A DNA stretch of 64,000 nt, taken from Bacilli bacterium (GTDB taxonomy: Bacteria > Bacillota_I > Bacilli_A > RFN20 > CAG-826). The stretch spans positions 53,249 through 117,248 of the forward strand of contig JAFVUY010000068.1 in assembly GCA_017502465.1 (NCBI GenBank). Direction: 5' to 3'. Shown in pieces: positions 53,903-62,327 of the stretch (its first letter is position 1; each line of letters opens with the position of its first letter). The notes below the pieces were generated by a model that searched no databases, was not told the origin of the DNA, and worked only from the letters and a program-made list of their open reading frames with translations. The position numbers and the translations under genes were made by a program.

Positions 53903-54379
53903 CTAGAATATATCCACCCTTCTTGTCATGTAGATAGCGTCCTCGCCATCTGTGTAATATTTTTCTTTAACTGTGACTTGTTCAAAGCCATGTTTTAGAT
54001 AAAAGTTAATTGCTTTTGTATTGCTTTTTCTTACTTCAAGAGTTAGAGTTTGAACTCTTTTTGCATAACAGTCGTTAATAATTTCATCCATCATTGCACT
54101 TCCGAGTTGTCTTCTTTGTATTTCTGGATGAACTGCGATTTGGCATATAGTAGCAGAATCAAAGGTTTGCCAATAGACACAAAAACCAACAATAGCGACA
54201 TTATCAGAATTTGTGTTAGAAAGTTCAACTACCCAAGGATTTGAATAAACGTTTTCCTCAATCTCATAAATAAATTGTTCTTCGTTCCAAGGGTTGATAA
54301 AACACAAGCGTTCGATTTCCATAACACTTGGTAAATCTTCTTTTGTCATTGGACGAATAGTAACGTTAATGTAATCCAT
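53903..54379 (-). CDS. rimI: GNAT N-acetyltransferase, RimI-like
   Basis: A 158-residue GNAT enzyme: N-terminal IRPMTKEDLPSVMEIERLCF, acetyl-CoA-binding VHPEIQRRQLGSAMMDEI (Q/RxxGxG/A loop, degenerate), and ALEVRKSN-type segment LTLEVRKSNTKAINFY. RimI acetylates the N-terminal Ala of ribosomal protein S18. The tsaB-rimI-tsaD order is common in Firmicutes and supports the name. Confidence 0.88.
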   Translation of the reverse strand: MDYINVTIRPMTKEDLPSVMEIERLCFINPWNEEQFIYEIEENVYSNPWVVELSNTNSDNVAIVGFCVYWQTFDSATICQIAVHPEIQRRQLGSAMMDEIINDCYAKRVQTLTLEVRKSNTKAINFYLKHGFEQVTVKEKYYTDGEDAIYMTRRVDIF

Positions 54380-54380
54380 A

Positions 54381-54965
54381 TTAATCCTTCAAATAAACTG
54401 GTTTTAAGCCTAAAGTAGATTCGCATTTTTCTAAACTTTTATACAAAGAAAGCGCTTGTTTTAATACGTCGGCTTTATAACCTTCAATTCCCAAATATTT
54501 TGTGTCACCGCAAACAACATAATCGGGATGCTCTTCAATATATTTTCTAACTTCATCGTTAGGTAATATCATATCGTTTACAATGATTTGATTTTCAAAG
54601 TAAACCCCAAAATATGAACGATTGCTTCTTGCGTTAATTAAGCAAATCGAGGGTTTATTATCGCATTTTTTAACTCTTAGAGACGAAACGGGATAAATAT
54701 CAATATTTAAAGCAATCGCGATAGTTTTCGCAATTGTAAGAGAAATTCTTACACCTGTATAAGACCCAGGACCAATTGAGACAATGATATCTTTGATGTC
54801 TTCGTTTTTAACCTTATATTTATCAAGCAACACCGCTAATTCTTTAACCATAAATTCGCTTTGTTGTTGCCAAGCTTCATATGATGTTGAATCAAGTAAA
54901 ATACCTTCTTTAACAAGACCAATAGAAAGTTCAGTGTTTGAGGAATCTAAAATAATTGTAAACAT
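54381..54965 (-). CDS. tsaB: tRNA threonylcarbamoyladenosine biosynthesis protein TsaB
   Basis: A 194-residue TsaD homolog without the metal site. ILDSSNTELSIGLV at the N-terminus and IIVSIGPGSYTGVRISLTIAK near residue 60 (SxGPGSxTGxR, the family signature). Dimer partner for TsaD. Shares one base with the end of tsaE. Confidence 0.94.
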   Translation of the reverse strand: MFTIILDSSNTELSIGLVKEGILLDSTSYEAWQQQSEFMVKELAVLLDKYKVKNEDIKDIIVSIGPGSYTGVRISLTIAKTIAIALNIDIYPVSSLRVKKCDNKPSICLINARSNRSYFGVYFENQIIVNDMILPNDEVRKYIEEHPDYVVCGDTKYLGIEGYKADVLKQALSLYKSLEKCESTLGLKPVYLKD

Positions 54966-55417
54966 TATTTAATTTCCTCCAAATTGATACCGAGATTAGT
55001 TTCGATAATGATATTTCTTTCGTTTTCATTAACATTAAAAATGGAAATTTTAATTAATTCTTCTGGGAGTAATTTTTCAATAAATTGAGGCCATTCAATA
55101 ACAGTAATACCTGTTTCATAACCAATATATTCGTCTAATCCGATATCAGCATCATTATCAGCGAGTCTATAAGCATCGATATGAATTAAAGGACGGTCTC
55201 CCTTAAAATAAATTTTCATGATATTGAATGTTGGAGATTGAACAACTTCTTTAATGTTTAGGCCTTGAGCAATTCCTCTAACTAATGTAGTTTTGCCCGC
55301 ACCTAAATCTCCACATAGCAAAATAGTTGTCCCATTAGGTACAATTTGGGAAATCATCTTACCGATATTCATTGTATGTTCGCTACTAAGCGAGTTGATT
55401 GTAATTTTATTTTCCAT
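54965..55417 (-). CDS. tsaE: tRNA threonylcarbamoyladenosine biosynthesis ATPase TsaE
   Basis: A 150-residue P-loop ATPase: Walker A LCGDLGAGKTTLVRGIA near residue 35, switch region VQSPTFNIMKIY, Walker B-like IHIDAYRL, VIEWPQ. Required for t6A turnover with TsaBD. 1 nt after the DUF402 gene. Confidence 0.95.
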   Translation of the reverse strand: MENKITINSLSSEHTMNIGKMISQIVPNGTTILLCGDLGAGKTTLVRGIAQGLNIKEVVQSPTFNIMKIYFKGDRPLIHIDAYRLADNDADIGLDEYIGYETGITVIEWPQFIEKLLPEELIKISIFNVNENERNIIIETNLGINLEEIK

Positions 55418-55418
55418 G

Positions 55419-55949
55419 CTATTTTTTTGAAATTAATTGAACGTAATCATCATAATAATCAAGTATTAATTTTTCATCAAAAGGGAAGGAATGATTATGC
55501 ATTTTCTTAAAAATTTCTCTAGTTTGATATCTTAAAACTTGATCCAAATCTTGATTGTAATGATATTGTTCTTTATGTTTTAAATATTCTTTTTCGTCTA
55601 AAAGACGAGTGTCATCATTTGGGAATAATTTAATATCTAAATCGTAATCAATATATTTAATGCAATTCTTGTCAATTAAGGCAGGAGAAGCAATGTTACA
55701 ATAGTAACAAACACCTGATTCTTTAATCATGCAGATAACATTCCACCACTCCTTTTTAGAAAAGATAGTGACAGCAGGTTCTTTTGTGAACCACGTTCTT
55801 CCATTACTTTCAGTAACTTTTGCTCTTCTTGAGGCAATTACAATATAGTCATCGTTATTTTCCAAGACTAAACCACGGTCCCAAAACCTATGTAAGGCAC
55901 CGTCGTGTTTAAAACTTTTGATTGTTAACCAATGACCAATATATTTCAT
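55419..55949 (-). CDS. DUF402 nucleoside di-/triphosphate phosphatase (Ntdp/YgaC-like)
   Basis: A 176-residue protein of the DUF402 family, of which Staphylococcus Ntdp and Bacillus YgaC are members (metal-dependent hydrolysis of NTPs and NDPs). The segments HRFWDRG, VCYYCNIASPALID, KYIDYDLDIKLFPN and LDEKEYLKHK hold the conserved Tyr/Asp/Glu metal and nucleotide residues. Length matches the family (about 177). Confidence 0.85.
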   Translation of the reverse strand: MKYIGHWLTIKSFKHDGALHRFWDRGLVLENNDDYIVIASRRAKVTESNGRTWFTKEPAVTIFSKKEWWNVICMIKESGVCYYCNIASPALIDKNCIKYIDYDLDIKLFPNDDTRLLDEKEYLKHKEQYHYNQDLDQVLRYQTREIFKKMHNHSFPFDEKLILDYYDDYVQLISKK

Positions 55950-55952
55950 ATA

Positions 55953-56933
55953 TTATTTCTCAAATAATTTAACAGAAGCGGAGAATAATTCTTTTTGTTG
56001 TTTTTTGAAAACATCCATCGCTTCAGCGTTAAATTCTTTTTCAAATGGTAGAACCATTACAGGATCTGAGTAGCTAGCGTAAATTGATGTTCTTCCAGCC
56101 CAAACAACGATAACTAAATTTAATAAAGTCTCCGCAGGAACAATCTTTTTAATTAAAGAGAGAAATTCCTTGCCTAAAACAGCGTTATAATCAACGCCTT
56201 CAGCTCCGTAAATTTCGAAAAGTTCATCTTCGTTTAGTTTTACTAAATCATCAATCGCTGTAGGTAAATCAACCGCGCCTTCTTTTAATTTAGAAACAAG
56301 AACAATTCGTCCTTCAAAATGCAAATCGTTTCCGATAGTTAAGTATTTACCAACAAATTGAGTGTTTCTTGTTTTGCCAGAACCGCTATAAAGAGCAGCG
56401 TCAGCGCATAAGAAAATATGTCCATTATATTTTCCGCGTACAACGTTTCTAGATGTAACTTGATTTGGATTTAAATGAACTTTGTCAGAAATAAAATCTG
56501 CTAATTCGAGTTTTTCATCATGGTCACATTTAACATCTGTAAATTCTGGTGAATCATAATTATGAGCGTTAAATCTTGTTGTGATGAATTTAATGTATGT
56601 TTTAGTAGCATCAGGAAGTTTATTTCTAGTTAAAACATAATAAACAATCATTCCAACAATAACTAAACCCGCTAAAACATAGCCTGTAATCATAAGCGCA
56701 GGGTTTTGTTGAGAAATCAAAATAAAACAACCAATTACTAAAACAACAGTAATAAGCATTATAATATTTGAAATTCGTTTTTGTTTTACATATCTTTCAT
56801 ACAAAGCAACTCTTTCTTTTTCGATTGACTCTTTAAAAGGAAGATCGCTCTCAATAGTTTCAATAGATTCAACTTGTTCTATTTCTTTATCGATTTTATT
56901 AATATCGATAGGTTCTTCAATTTTTTTAGACAT
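55953..56933 (-). CDS. Membrane protein of unknown function (two transmembrane segments)
   Basis: A 326-residue protein. Acidic N-terminal tail, two adjacent hydrophobic segments (about 60-80 and 87-108), and a cytosolic or outer soluble domain (about 120-320) with KYLTIGNDLHFEGRIVLVSKL. It vaguely resembles DUF3137-type proteins in layout, but the family is not certain. The start ATG 56931-56933 follows GAGGTATTG; an upstream frame extension lacks a ribosome site. Between thiT and the ntdp-tsa run. Confidence 0.6.
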   Translation of the reverse strand: MSKKIEEPIDINKIDKEIEQVESIETIESDLPFKESIEKERVALYERYVKQKRISNIIMLITVVLVIGCFILISQQNPALMITGYVLAGLVIVGMIVYYVLTRNKLPDATKTYIKFITTRFNAHNYDSPEFTDVKCDHDEKLELADFISDKVHLNPNQVTSRNVVRGKYNGHIFLCADAALYSGSGKTRNTQFVGKYLTIGNDLHFEGRIVLVSKLKEGAVDLPTAIDDLVKLNEDELFEIYGAEGVDYNAVLGKEFLSLIKKIVPAETLLNLVIVVWAGRTSIYASYSDPVMVLPFEKEFNAEAMDVFKKQQKELFSASVKLFEK

Positions 56934-56997
56934 ATTCAATACCTCTTCAGTATATAAATATATCATATTTAGATTATGAGGGTTATCTTTTTCGATT

Positions 56998-57942
56998 TTA
57001 TTTAGTTGGGAAAAGACTATTAACAATTAATAAGGGTTTATATAGTAGTATTAAAGCCGCTAGGCAAATTAACATTGATGGACCGAGATAAGTTAATTGA
57101 TACACTAATGAACCAAAGAAGTCTAAACCATAGAAAACAATACCAGAAATTGTTGAGCTTAATGTTCTTCCAATCATCCCCAAAATAAAGGAAAGAGATA
57201 GGAAAAGCAAACCTTTCCAATTTAATTTTTTATTACCTTCTTGTAGTATAAATTGTTTGAAAACTCCAACAACCGCTATACTACCAAAACCAAGTAGGTA
57301 ATCGAATGGGAATGTAAAGAAACCATAACCATCGATTAAACATGTGGTTAAACCAAAGATGATTCCATTAGCGATAAAACCTTTAACTAAACCGTGTCTA
57401 AGTGCAATGATAGCAAGTGGAACCATGATAAACGAGATAGATCCTCCTGCTTCAACTACCTTAATTTTTAAAAATGGCAAATCTAAAATAACTGCTAATG
57501 CGACAAGCATTGCAATTTCAACGATCTCATTAATTTGAAATTTATTGTTATCAAAAACAAATGATAATATCCAAAGAGAAAACACGACTGAAATACTTCC
57601 AAAAATATATGATGATAATTCTTGAGATAAGACATCTGTATCTCCTAAGGCGCCACTATATATATCTTTAGCGAAGAAAAACATAATACTGGCAATGATA
57701 GAAAAGATTAAAGATAAATAAATTAGTGAGTTGTGTTTTTCATTAAAAAACATCATTAATCCCGAAGCAATCGACAATAAAAACGGGAGTAATAATAAAA
57801 GCGAATAAATGCTAAAATCATTAGAAAAAACGAGCAAAAATGCGCTTTTTAGTTCATTATTAAGAGAAAGCAAAGGGATAAATATTGCCCCAATAAAGAA
57901 CAATACATAAGTCCCGAAGAGAATTGGTTTAATATGTTTCAT
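56998..57942 (-). CDS. Thiamine ECF transporter S component (ThiT-like) with N-terminal membrane extension
   Basis: A 314-residue membrane protein. Residues about 135-310 match ThiT: IAMLVALAVILDLPFL, GGSISFIMVPLAIIALRHG, DGYGFFTFPFDYLLGFG. Its start lies right behind a TPP riboswitch, which settles thiamine as the ligand. The first about 130 residues add four extra hydrophobic segments not present in standard ThiT (about 190 residues), an unusual extension. The GGAGG site is buried in the riboswitch's downstream hairpin. Confidence 0.88.
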   Translation of the reverse strand: MKHIKPILFGTYVLFFIGAIFIPLLSLNNELKSAFLLVFSNDFSIYSLLLLLPFLLSIASGLMMFFNEKHNSLIYLSLIFSIIASIMFFFAKDIYSGALGDTDVLSQELSSYIFGSISVVFSLWILSFVFDNNKFQINEIVEIAMLVALAVILDLPFLKIKVVEAGGSISFIMVPLAIIALRHGLVKGFIANGIIFGLTTCLIDGYGFFTFPFDYLLGFGSIAVVGVFKQFILQEGNKKLNWKGLLFLSLSFILGMIGRTLSSTISGIVFYGLDFFGSLVYQLTYLGPSMLICLAALILLYKPLLIVNSLFPTK

Positions 57943-57968
57943 AAAAAAATTCCTCCAAGACGAAGGAA
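57943..57968 (-). terminator. Expression-platform hairpin of the TPP riboswitch
   Basis: TTCCT (57964-57968) pairs with AGGAA (57950-57954), which includes the GGAGG ribosome site, and is followed by seven T's directly before the ATG. It can work as a terminator and/or by hiding the ribosome site. Confidence 0.7.
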
Positions 57969-58063
57969 CACTTAATAAACATTCCTACGCCAGCATTACC
58001 TGGATCAGGTACGGTCGACTCAAGCATCAGAGTCCTCTCAGCCGGGTTCACCCAGCTCCCACT
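57962..58063 (-). promoter_or_regulatory. TPP riboswitch (THI element)
   Basis: On the minus strand: GGGAGCTGGGTGAACCCGGCTGAGAGG, then CTTGAGTCGACCGTACCTGATC, CAGGTAATGCTGGCGTAGGAA. CTGAGA and ACCTGAT..GGxTAATxCxGGCGTAGG are the defining TPP motifs. Directly upstream of the thiamine transporter gene. Confidence 0.96.
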
Positions 58064-58102
58064 TATAAATATACTTGTTGCTAATTTATTTTCAATCTTT
58101 TT

Positions 58103-58771
58103 TTATCTAATCCAATTAATTTCTTTTAGGCCATTTTCTTTCAAATATTTATTTGTGTCTATAAAGTGATTATTATTAAACCACCCACCTCTATTCGCAC
58201 TTAAAGGGCTTGGATGATTAGCTTCCAAAACCAATCTATTCGGATTAGTAATAAATTTCTTTAATTTTCTTGCATTTCCTCCCCAAAGAAGAAAAACAAT
58301 CGGACTATCTATAGAATCGATACACTTAAGAACATCTTTAAAAAATAATGTATATTCCTTAATATTGTGACTTAATGGTTCGTGAGCCCTAACAGATAAA
58401 AATGCGTTTAACATTAAAATTCCTTGTTTTGCTAAATAGGTTAAATCTCCATTAGTGAAATCTAACTTTGTTTGATATTGATTTTCTATCTCTTTATATA
58501 TGTTAACAAGTGAAGGAGGTATTTTAATTCCCTTAGGAACAGAAAATGCTAAACCCATCGCTTGTCCTGGTTCGTGATATGGATCTTGACCTATAATTAC
58601 CACTTTAACTTCATTAAGCGGACAAAGATTAAAAGCGTTGAAAAGTAATTCTTTTGGGGGATAACAAATATTATTTTGATATTGTTCATCCAAAAATAAG
58701 AAGAGTCTTTTTCCATAGTCTTCTTCTTTTATTTGATTAAATAATTCATCCCAACTTTTTATATTACTCAT
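58103..58771 (-). CDS. ung: Uracil-DNA glycosylase
   Basis: A 222-residue family 1 UDG. Catalytic water-activating motif GQDPYHEPGQAMGLAFSVP near residue 62, LLWGGNARKLK and the Leu-loop HPSPLSANRGGW near 187. Removes uracil from DNA in base excision repair. Diverges from the glycosyltransferase gene, 57 nt between starts. Confidence 0.97.
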   Translation of the reverse strand: MSNIKSWDELFNQIKEEDYGKRLFLFLDEQYQNNICYPPKELLFNAFNLCPLNEVKVVIIGQDPYHEPGQAMGLAFSVPKGIKIPPSLVNIYKEIENQYQTKLDFTNGDLTYLAKQGILMLNAFLSVRAHEPLSHNIKEYTLFFKDVLKCIDSIDSPIVFLLWGGNARKLKKFITNPNRLVLEANHPSPLSANRGGWFNNNHFIDTNKYLKENGLKEINWIR

Positions 58772-58815
58772 AAGCCTATGTTAACATTTTTATTTTATTA
58801 TAAAAATAACAAAAG

Positions 58816-58821
58816 TATAAT
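58816..58821 (+). promoter_or_regulatory. -10 box placed for a leaderless transcript
   Basis: TATAAT ending 7 nt before the ATG at 58829; no Shine-Dalgarno in between. The mRNA would start at or 1-2 nt from the start codon. Confidence 0.5.
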
Positions 58822-58828
58822 AGAACGT

Positions 58829-59917
58829 ATGAAAGTCCTAATAGTGTTTAATCATCCAGCGCCATACAAGGTCAAACTGTTTAATGAGATAACTAAATAC
58901 GTGGATTTAGATGTCATCTTTGAAAGAACCGAGGCTAGCGATAGACCCAAAGATTTTTATAGCGAAAACAATATTCAATTCAACGCTAAATTCTTTAATA
59001 AATGCTATTTAGGCGCTGAAAACACTTACACAAACGAAGTAAGAAAATATATTAAAGAAAATCATTCTAAATACGACCTCATTATCATGAATGGATACTC
59101 TACTTTTGCTGAAATGAAAGCTATTTCATTCATGAACAAGAAGAAAATTCCATTTGGTTTGTACATTAATGGAGGGGTTGTAAAAAATGAAACTTTTATT
59201 AAAAGAAGAATTAAAACTAAATATATATCAAGCGCTTCTTATTACTTTTCACCGTGCAAAGAAGCTAACGATTATTTAGTTTATTATGGGGCCAAAGAAA
59301 ATAAAATCTATACTTATCCTTACAGCACCTTCTTTGAAAAAGATGTATTATCAAAACCACTTACTAAAGATGAAAAAGCCTTGTTGCGAAAGCAATATGA
59401 TCTCCCAGAAAACAAAATCTTTGTTTCTGCTTCTCAATTTATAGAAAGAAAAAACATCTTACAACTTTTAAGAATCTTTAAAGATAGGGAAGAAACTCTT
59501 CTTCTTATTGGTTCAGGCCCTCAAAAAGACGAATATATTAAATTTATTAAAGACAACAGCATGCAAAATGTTATTATCAGAGATTTTATGAAAAAGGAGG
59601 ATTTGATGTCTCTTCTTCCTTGCTGTGATTTCTTTATAACTTTATCTTTGCAAGATATTTATGGTCACACAACAAACGAGGCAATGGCAAAAGGTTTACC
59701 TGTTATCTCTTCTAAAAATGTAGTTTCCTCATTACATTTAATTGAAAATGGAGTAAAAGGTTACCTTGTAGATTTAAATGATGAAGATATTATCTCCTCA
59801 ATTGAAAAAATAAATGTTAATATGGCAAATGCCGCTTTGATAACCGCAAAAGAAAACACTATTGAAGCAATGGCGGAAGCCCACAAAATTATCTTTGAAA
59901 GGATTATGGAAAAATGA
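58829..59917 (+). CDS. GT4-family glycosyltransferase
   Basis: A 362-residue GT-B glycosyltransferase: N-terminal KVLIVFNHPAPYKVKLFNE, C-terminal GT4 domain with LLLIGSGPQKDEY and GHTTNEAMAKGLPVISS (the E(x7)E-type donor-phosphate region). Adds a sugar to a lipid-linked surface glycan; donor unknown. The start was set at ATG 58829, just downstream of TATAAT, since an upstream in-frame ATG would precede the promoter. Stop TGA overlaps the next ATG (ATGA). Confidence 0.88.
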   Translation: MKVLIVFNHPAPYKVKLFNEITKYVDLDVIFERTEASDRPKDFYSENNIQFNAKFFNKCYLGAENTYTNEVRKYIKENHSKYDLIIMNGYSTFAEMKAISFMNKKKIPFGLYINGGVVKNETFIKRRIKTKYISSASYYFSPCKEANDYLVYYGAKENKIYTYPYSTFFEKDVLSKPLTKDEKALLRKQYDLPENKIFVSASQFIERKNILQLLRIFKDREETLLLIGSGPQKDEYIKFIKDNSMQNVIIRDFMKKEDLMSLLPCCDFFITLSLQDIYGHTTNEAMAKGLPVISSKNVVSSLHLIENGVKGYLVDLNDEDIISSIEKINVNMANAALITAKENTIEAMAEAHKIIFERIMEK

Positions 59918-61089
59918 AAATCGTATATATCACTACAGCGATAGATTCTAACGACTATAAATCTTTTACCAAACTATGGATTAAATCACCAAACCCATCT
60001 AATCAAAACTTTCATAACAAACTAATTAGATCAATAAGTTTGACTAATGAAATCCATGTTATTTCTATACGCCCGTTTTCTAAAAAACTATGCAAAACCC
60101 GCAAATTAAAAGCGGAACCCGCAAAAAATGATGGAAATATTACCTGGCATTACTTAGCAATTTCTGGTGATAAATTATCCAGATTAATTAGTGTTAAAAA
60201 CCAAGCTAAATCTATATTTAAACATATCTATCAAAAGGATGAAGATATAGTTATTTTTACTGACACAATTAATCCAATGTGCATCAATGTTGCTAATTCA
60301 TTATCTAAGAAATATCAAATCCCTACCATTGGAATTTGCACCGATTCTCCAAGTAACATCACAGGCACTACAAAAACATATACAATATATCTTTTAAAAC
60401 AAGCATCTAAATGTTATGCCTATTTAGCCTTAACTCAAGAACTTAATGATTTATTTAATCCTTCTAATAAACCATCTTTAATTGTTGAAGGTCTTGTAGA
60501 ACCTCATATACCCTCGGCAAACGCGATTGGAATAAGTGATCCTTATTTTTTCTTCGCCGGCGCCTTATTAGAAAGATATGGTGTTTATAATTTAATCGAA
60601 GCTTTTGGAATGCTTAAAACCACAAAAGTAGACTTATATATATGCGGACACTCTGGAGATGAAGAAAAATTAAAAGAAGCAATTAAGGGTAATCCTTTAA
60701 TTCATTATTTAGGTACGTTACCAGTCTCCATAGTCTTAGATTATGAATGCGCTGCTCTTGCAAATATTAATCCGCGCCCATATTCAGAAGATTTAGATAG
60801 ATTCTCTATCCCTTCTAAAACAATTGAATATCTTTCAAGTGGAAGACCAACAATCTCAGTTAAAAATACAAAACTCATGAAACATTTCAAAGAAAACGCA
60901 ATTTGGGCGAGATCTAGCGAACCTGAAGATTTGTGTCAAGCAATGAGAACTGTCATTAACTTAACTAAAGAGGAAAGAAAAACTTTGGGTAGCGAAGCAA
61001 AAGAAAAAGCGAATGCTTTATATTCGCTTAAATCAATCAATAGAAGAATTCATAGCTTCTTAGAACTCTTTAAAACAAGAGTCAATTAA
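59914..61089 (+). CDS. GT4-like glycosyltransferase
   Basis: A 391-residue GT-B protein; C-terminal domain with YFFFAGALLERYGVYNLIEAF, DLYICGHSGDEEKLK and SIPSKTIEYLSSGRPTISV (donor-binding Glu). N-terminal domain is divergent. Coupled by ATGA to the previous gene. Converges with the next minus-strand gene, overlapping it by 30 nt. Confidence 0.8.
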   Translation: MKIVYITTAIDSNDYKSFTKLWIKSPNPSNQNFHNKLIRSISLTNEIHVISIRPFSKKLCKTRKLKAEPAKNDGNITWHYLAISGDKLSRLISVKNQAKSIFKHIYQKDEDIVIFTDTINPMCINVANSLSKKYQIPTIGICTDSPSNITGTTKTYTIYLLKQASKCYAYLALTQELNDLFNPSNKPSLIVEGLVEPHIPSANAIGISDPYFFFAGALLERYGVYNLIEAFGMLKTTKVDLYICGHSGDEEKLKEAIKGNPLIHYLGTLPVSIVLDYECAALANINPRPYSEDLDRFSIPSKTIEYLSSGRPTISVKNTKLMKHFKENAIWARSSEPEDLCQAMRTVINLTKEERKTLGSEAKEKANALYSLKSINRRIHSFLELFKTRVN

Positions 61090-62241
61090 TTGGCTAACAA
61101 CTTTTAAAGAGAAATGTTCTTGATAATAAACTTGGTTATTTTGACCGAGTTTTTTTCTTTCTTCTAAACTTAATGAATAAAGTTTGTTAATTGCTTCAGC
61201 GACACTTTCTGGATTTTCATCACAGTTAATGCCTCCATTAGAAGCTTCGGCAACATCTTTACCATCTCCACTTAAAACTGTAATGATAGGCTTAGCAAAC
61301 GCCATAGACATCATTAATTTGTTTGGAATTGTTTTTCCGACATATCCGTTACCGCTTAATGAAATATATAAAGCGTCCGCACCTCTAAAATAATTGCTCG
61401 CGATTCTTGCAGGAATTGGTCCGTGATAGAAAACTTTATTTTCTAAGTTATTATCAATAATTTGCTTTTTAAGTTCTTCTGTTTTTGGACCCATGCCAAT
61501 AACATGGAATTTAATTTTTTCGTTTGTAATCAATTTCATCGATTCGCAAATAAGAGGGATTAATTGAATGCGACCCAAATTTCCGCAATAAAGAATATTA
61601 AATTCGTCTTTAAATTCATAAATTGGACCACTTGTGTCTTCAACTAAACTTGGTTGAGGAACATAAGTTATGTGAGAAGTATCAAAACCTAAAACATCAT
61701 TAAAATAATCTTTAAACGAAGGGGAACCCACTAAAACACGATCAGCTTTAGAATAAAGTGCTTTAGACCATTTATATAAAATTTTATAAACTAAAGAATT
61801 TTCTTTAACCGCGTGAGTTATTAAAACTGATTCTGGCCAAAGGTCTACACAGTGAACCACATGAGGGACATTATGTAACTTTTTATACAAGTTTCCCGCA
61901 CTTAAAATCGTGACAGGAGATAAAGACATAGAATAAACTAAATCAAATTTTTCCTTGCATTTCCTTATCCATTTTTTAGAATTTCTCCAAAATGATAGAT
62001 AATTTCTAATAATAGATATCCTGCTTTTATTTCTCGCAACCAAATTAACGCGATGTACTTTAACTCCATTAATTTCTTCGTATTTTACTTTTTTATATTC
62101 AGGAAGAATCTTGTCATAACCATAATTTGGTTTACCAGTAAGAACTGTCACATCGTGACCTATTTTAACAAGTTCTTCCGCGATTTTTGTAATTACAAAA
62201 TTTTCTGGATAATAAAACTGACAGACAACTAAAATTTTCAT
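61060..62241 (-). CDS. GT4-family glycosyltransferase (WbuB-like)
   Basis: A 393-residue glycosyltransferase starting MKILVVCQFYYPENFVITKIAEEL, with GRIQLIPLICESM, FHVIGMGPKTEELKK and GKTIPNKLMMSMAFAKPIITVLSG in the donor-binding C-terminal half. Resembles WbuB/L-fucosamine-type transferases of O-antigen and capsule clusters. Diverges from the flippase gene. Its 3' end overlaps the convergent gene by 30 nt. Confidence 0.88.
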   Translation of the reverse strand: MKILVVCQFYYPENFVITKIAEELVKIGHDVTVLTGKPNYGYDKILPEYKKVKYEEINGVKVHRVNLVARNKSRISIIRNYLSFWRNSKKWIRKCKEKFDLVYSMSLSPVTILSAGNLYKKLHNVPHVVHCVDLWPESVLITHAVKENSLVYKILYKWSKALYSKADRVLVGSPSFKDYFNDVLGFDTSHITYVPQPSLVEDTSGPIYEFKDEFNILYCGNLGRIQLIPLICESMKLITNEKIKFHVIGMGPKTEELKKQIIDNNLENKVFYHGPIPARIASNYFRGADALYISLSGNGYVGKTIPNKLMMSMAFAKPIITVLSGDGKDVAEASNGGINCDENPESVAEAINKLYSLSLEERKKLGQNNQVYYQEHFSLKVVSQLIDSCFKEF

Positions 62242-62314
62242 ATTACTATCATATCAAATAAAAAGTATACATTGTGTATCTTTTTAAAAGATTTAATTTT
62301 TCTTTCGTTATTAG

Positions 62315-62320
62315 TATAAT
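62315..62320 (+). promoter_or_regulatory. -10 box placed for a leaderless flippase transcript
   Basis: TATAAT ending 7 nt before the GTG at 62328, the same spacing as at 58816-58829. No Shine-Dalgarno. Confidence 0.5.
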
Positions 62321-62327
62321 AATTTTT

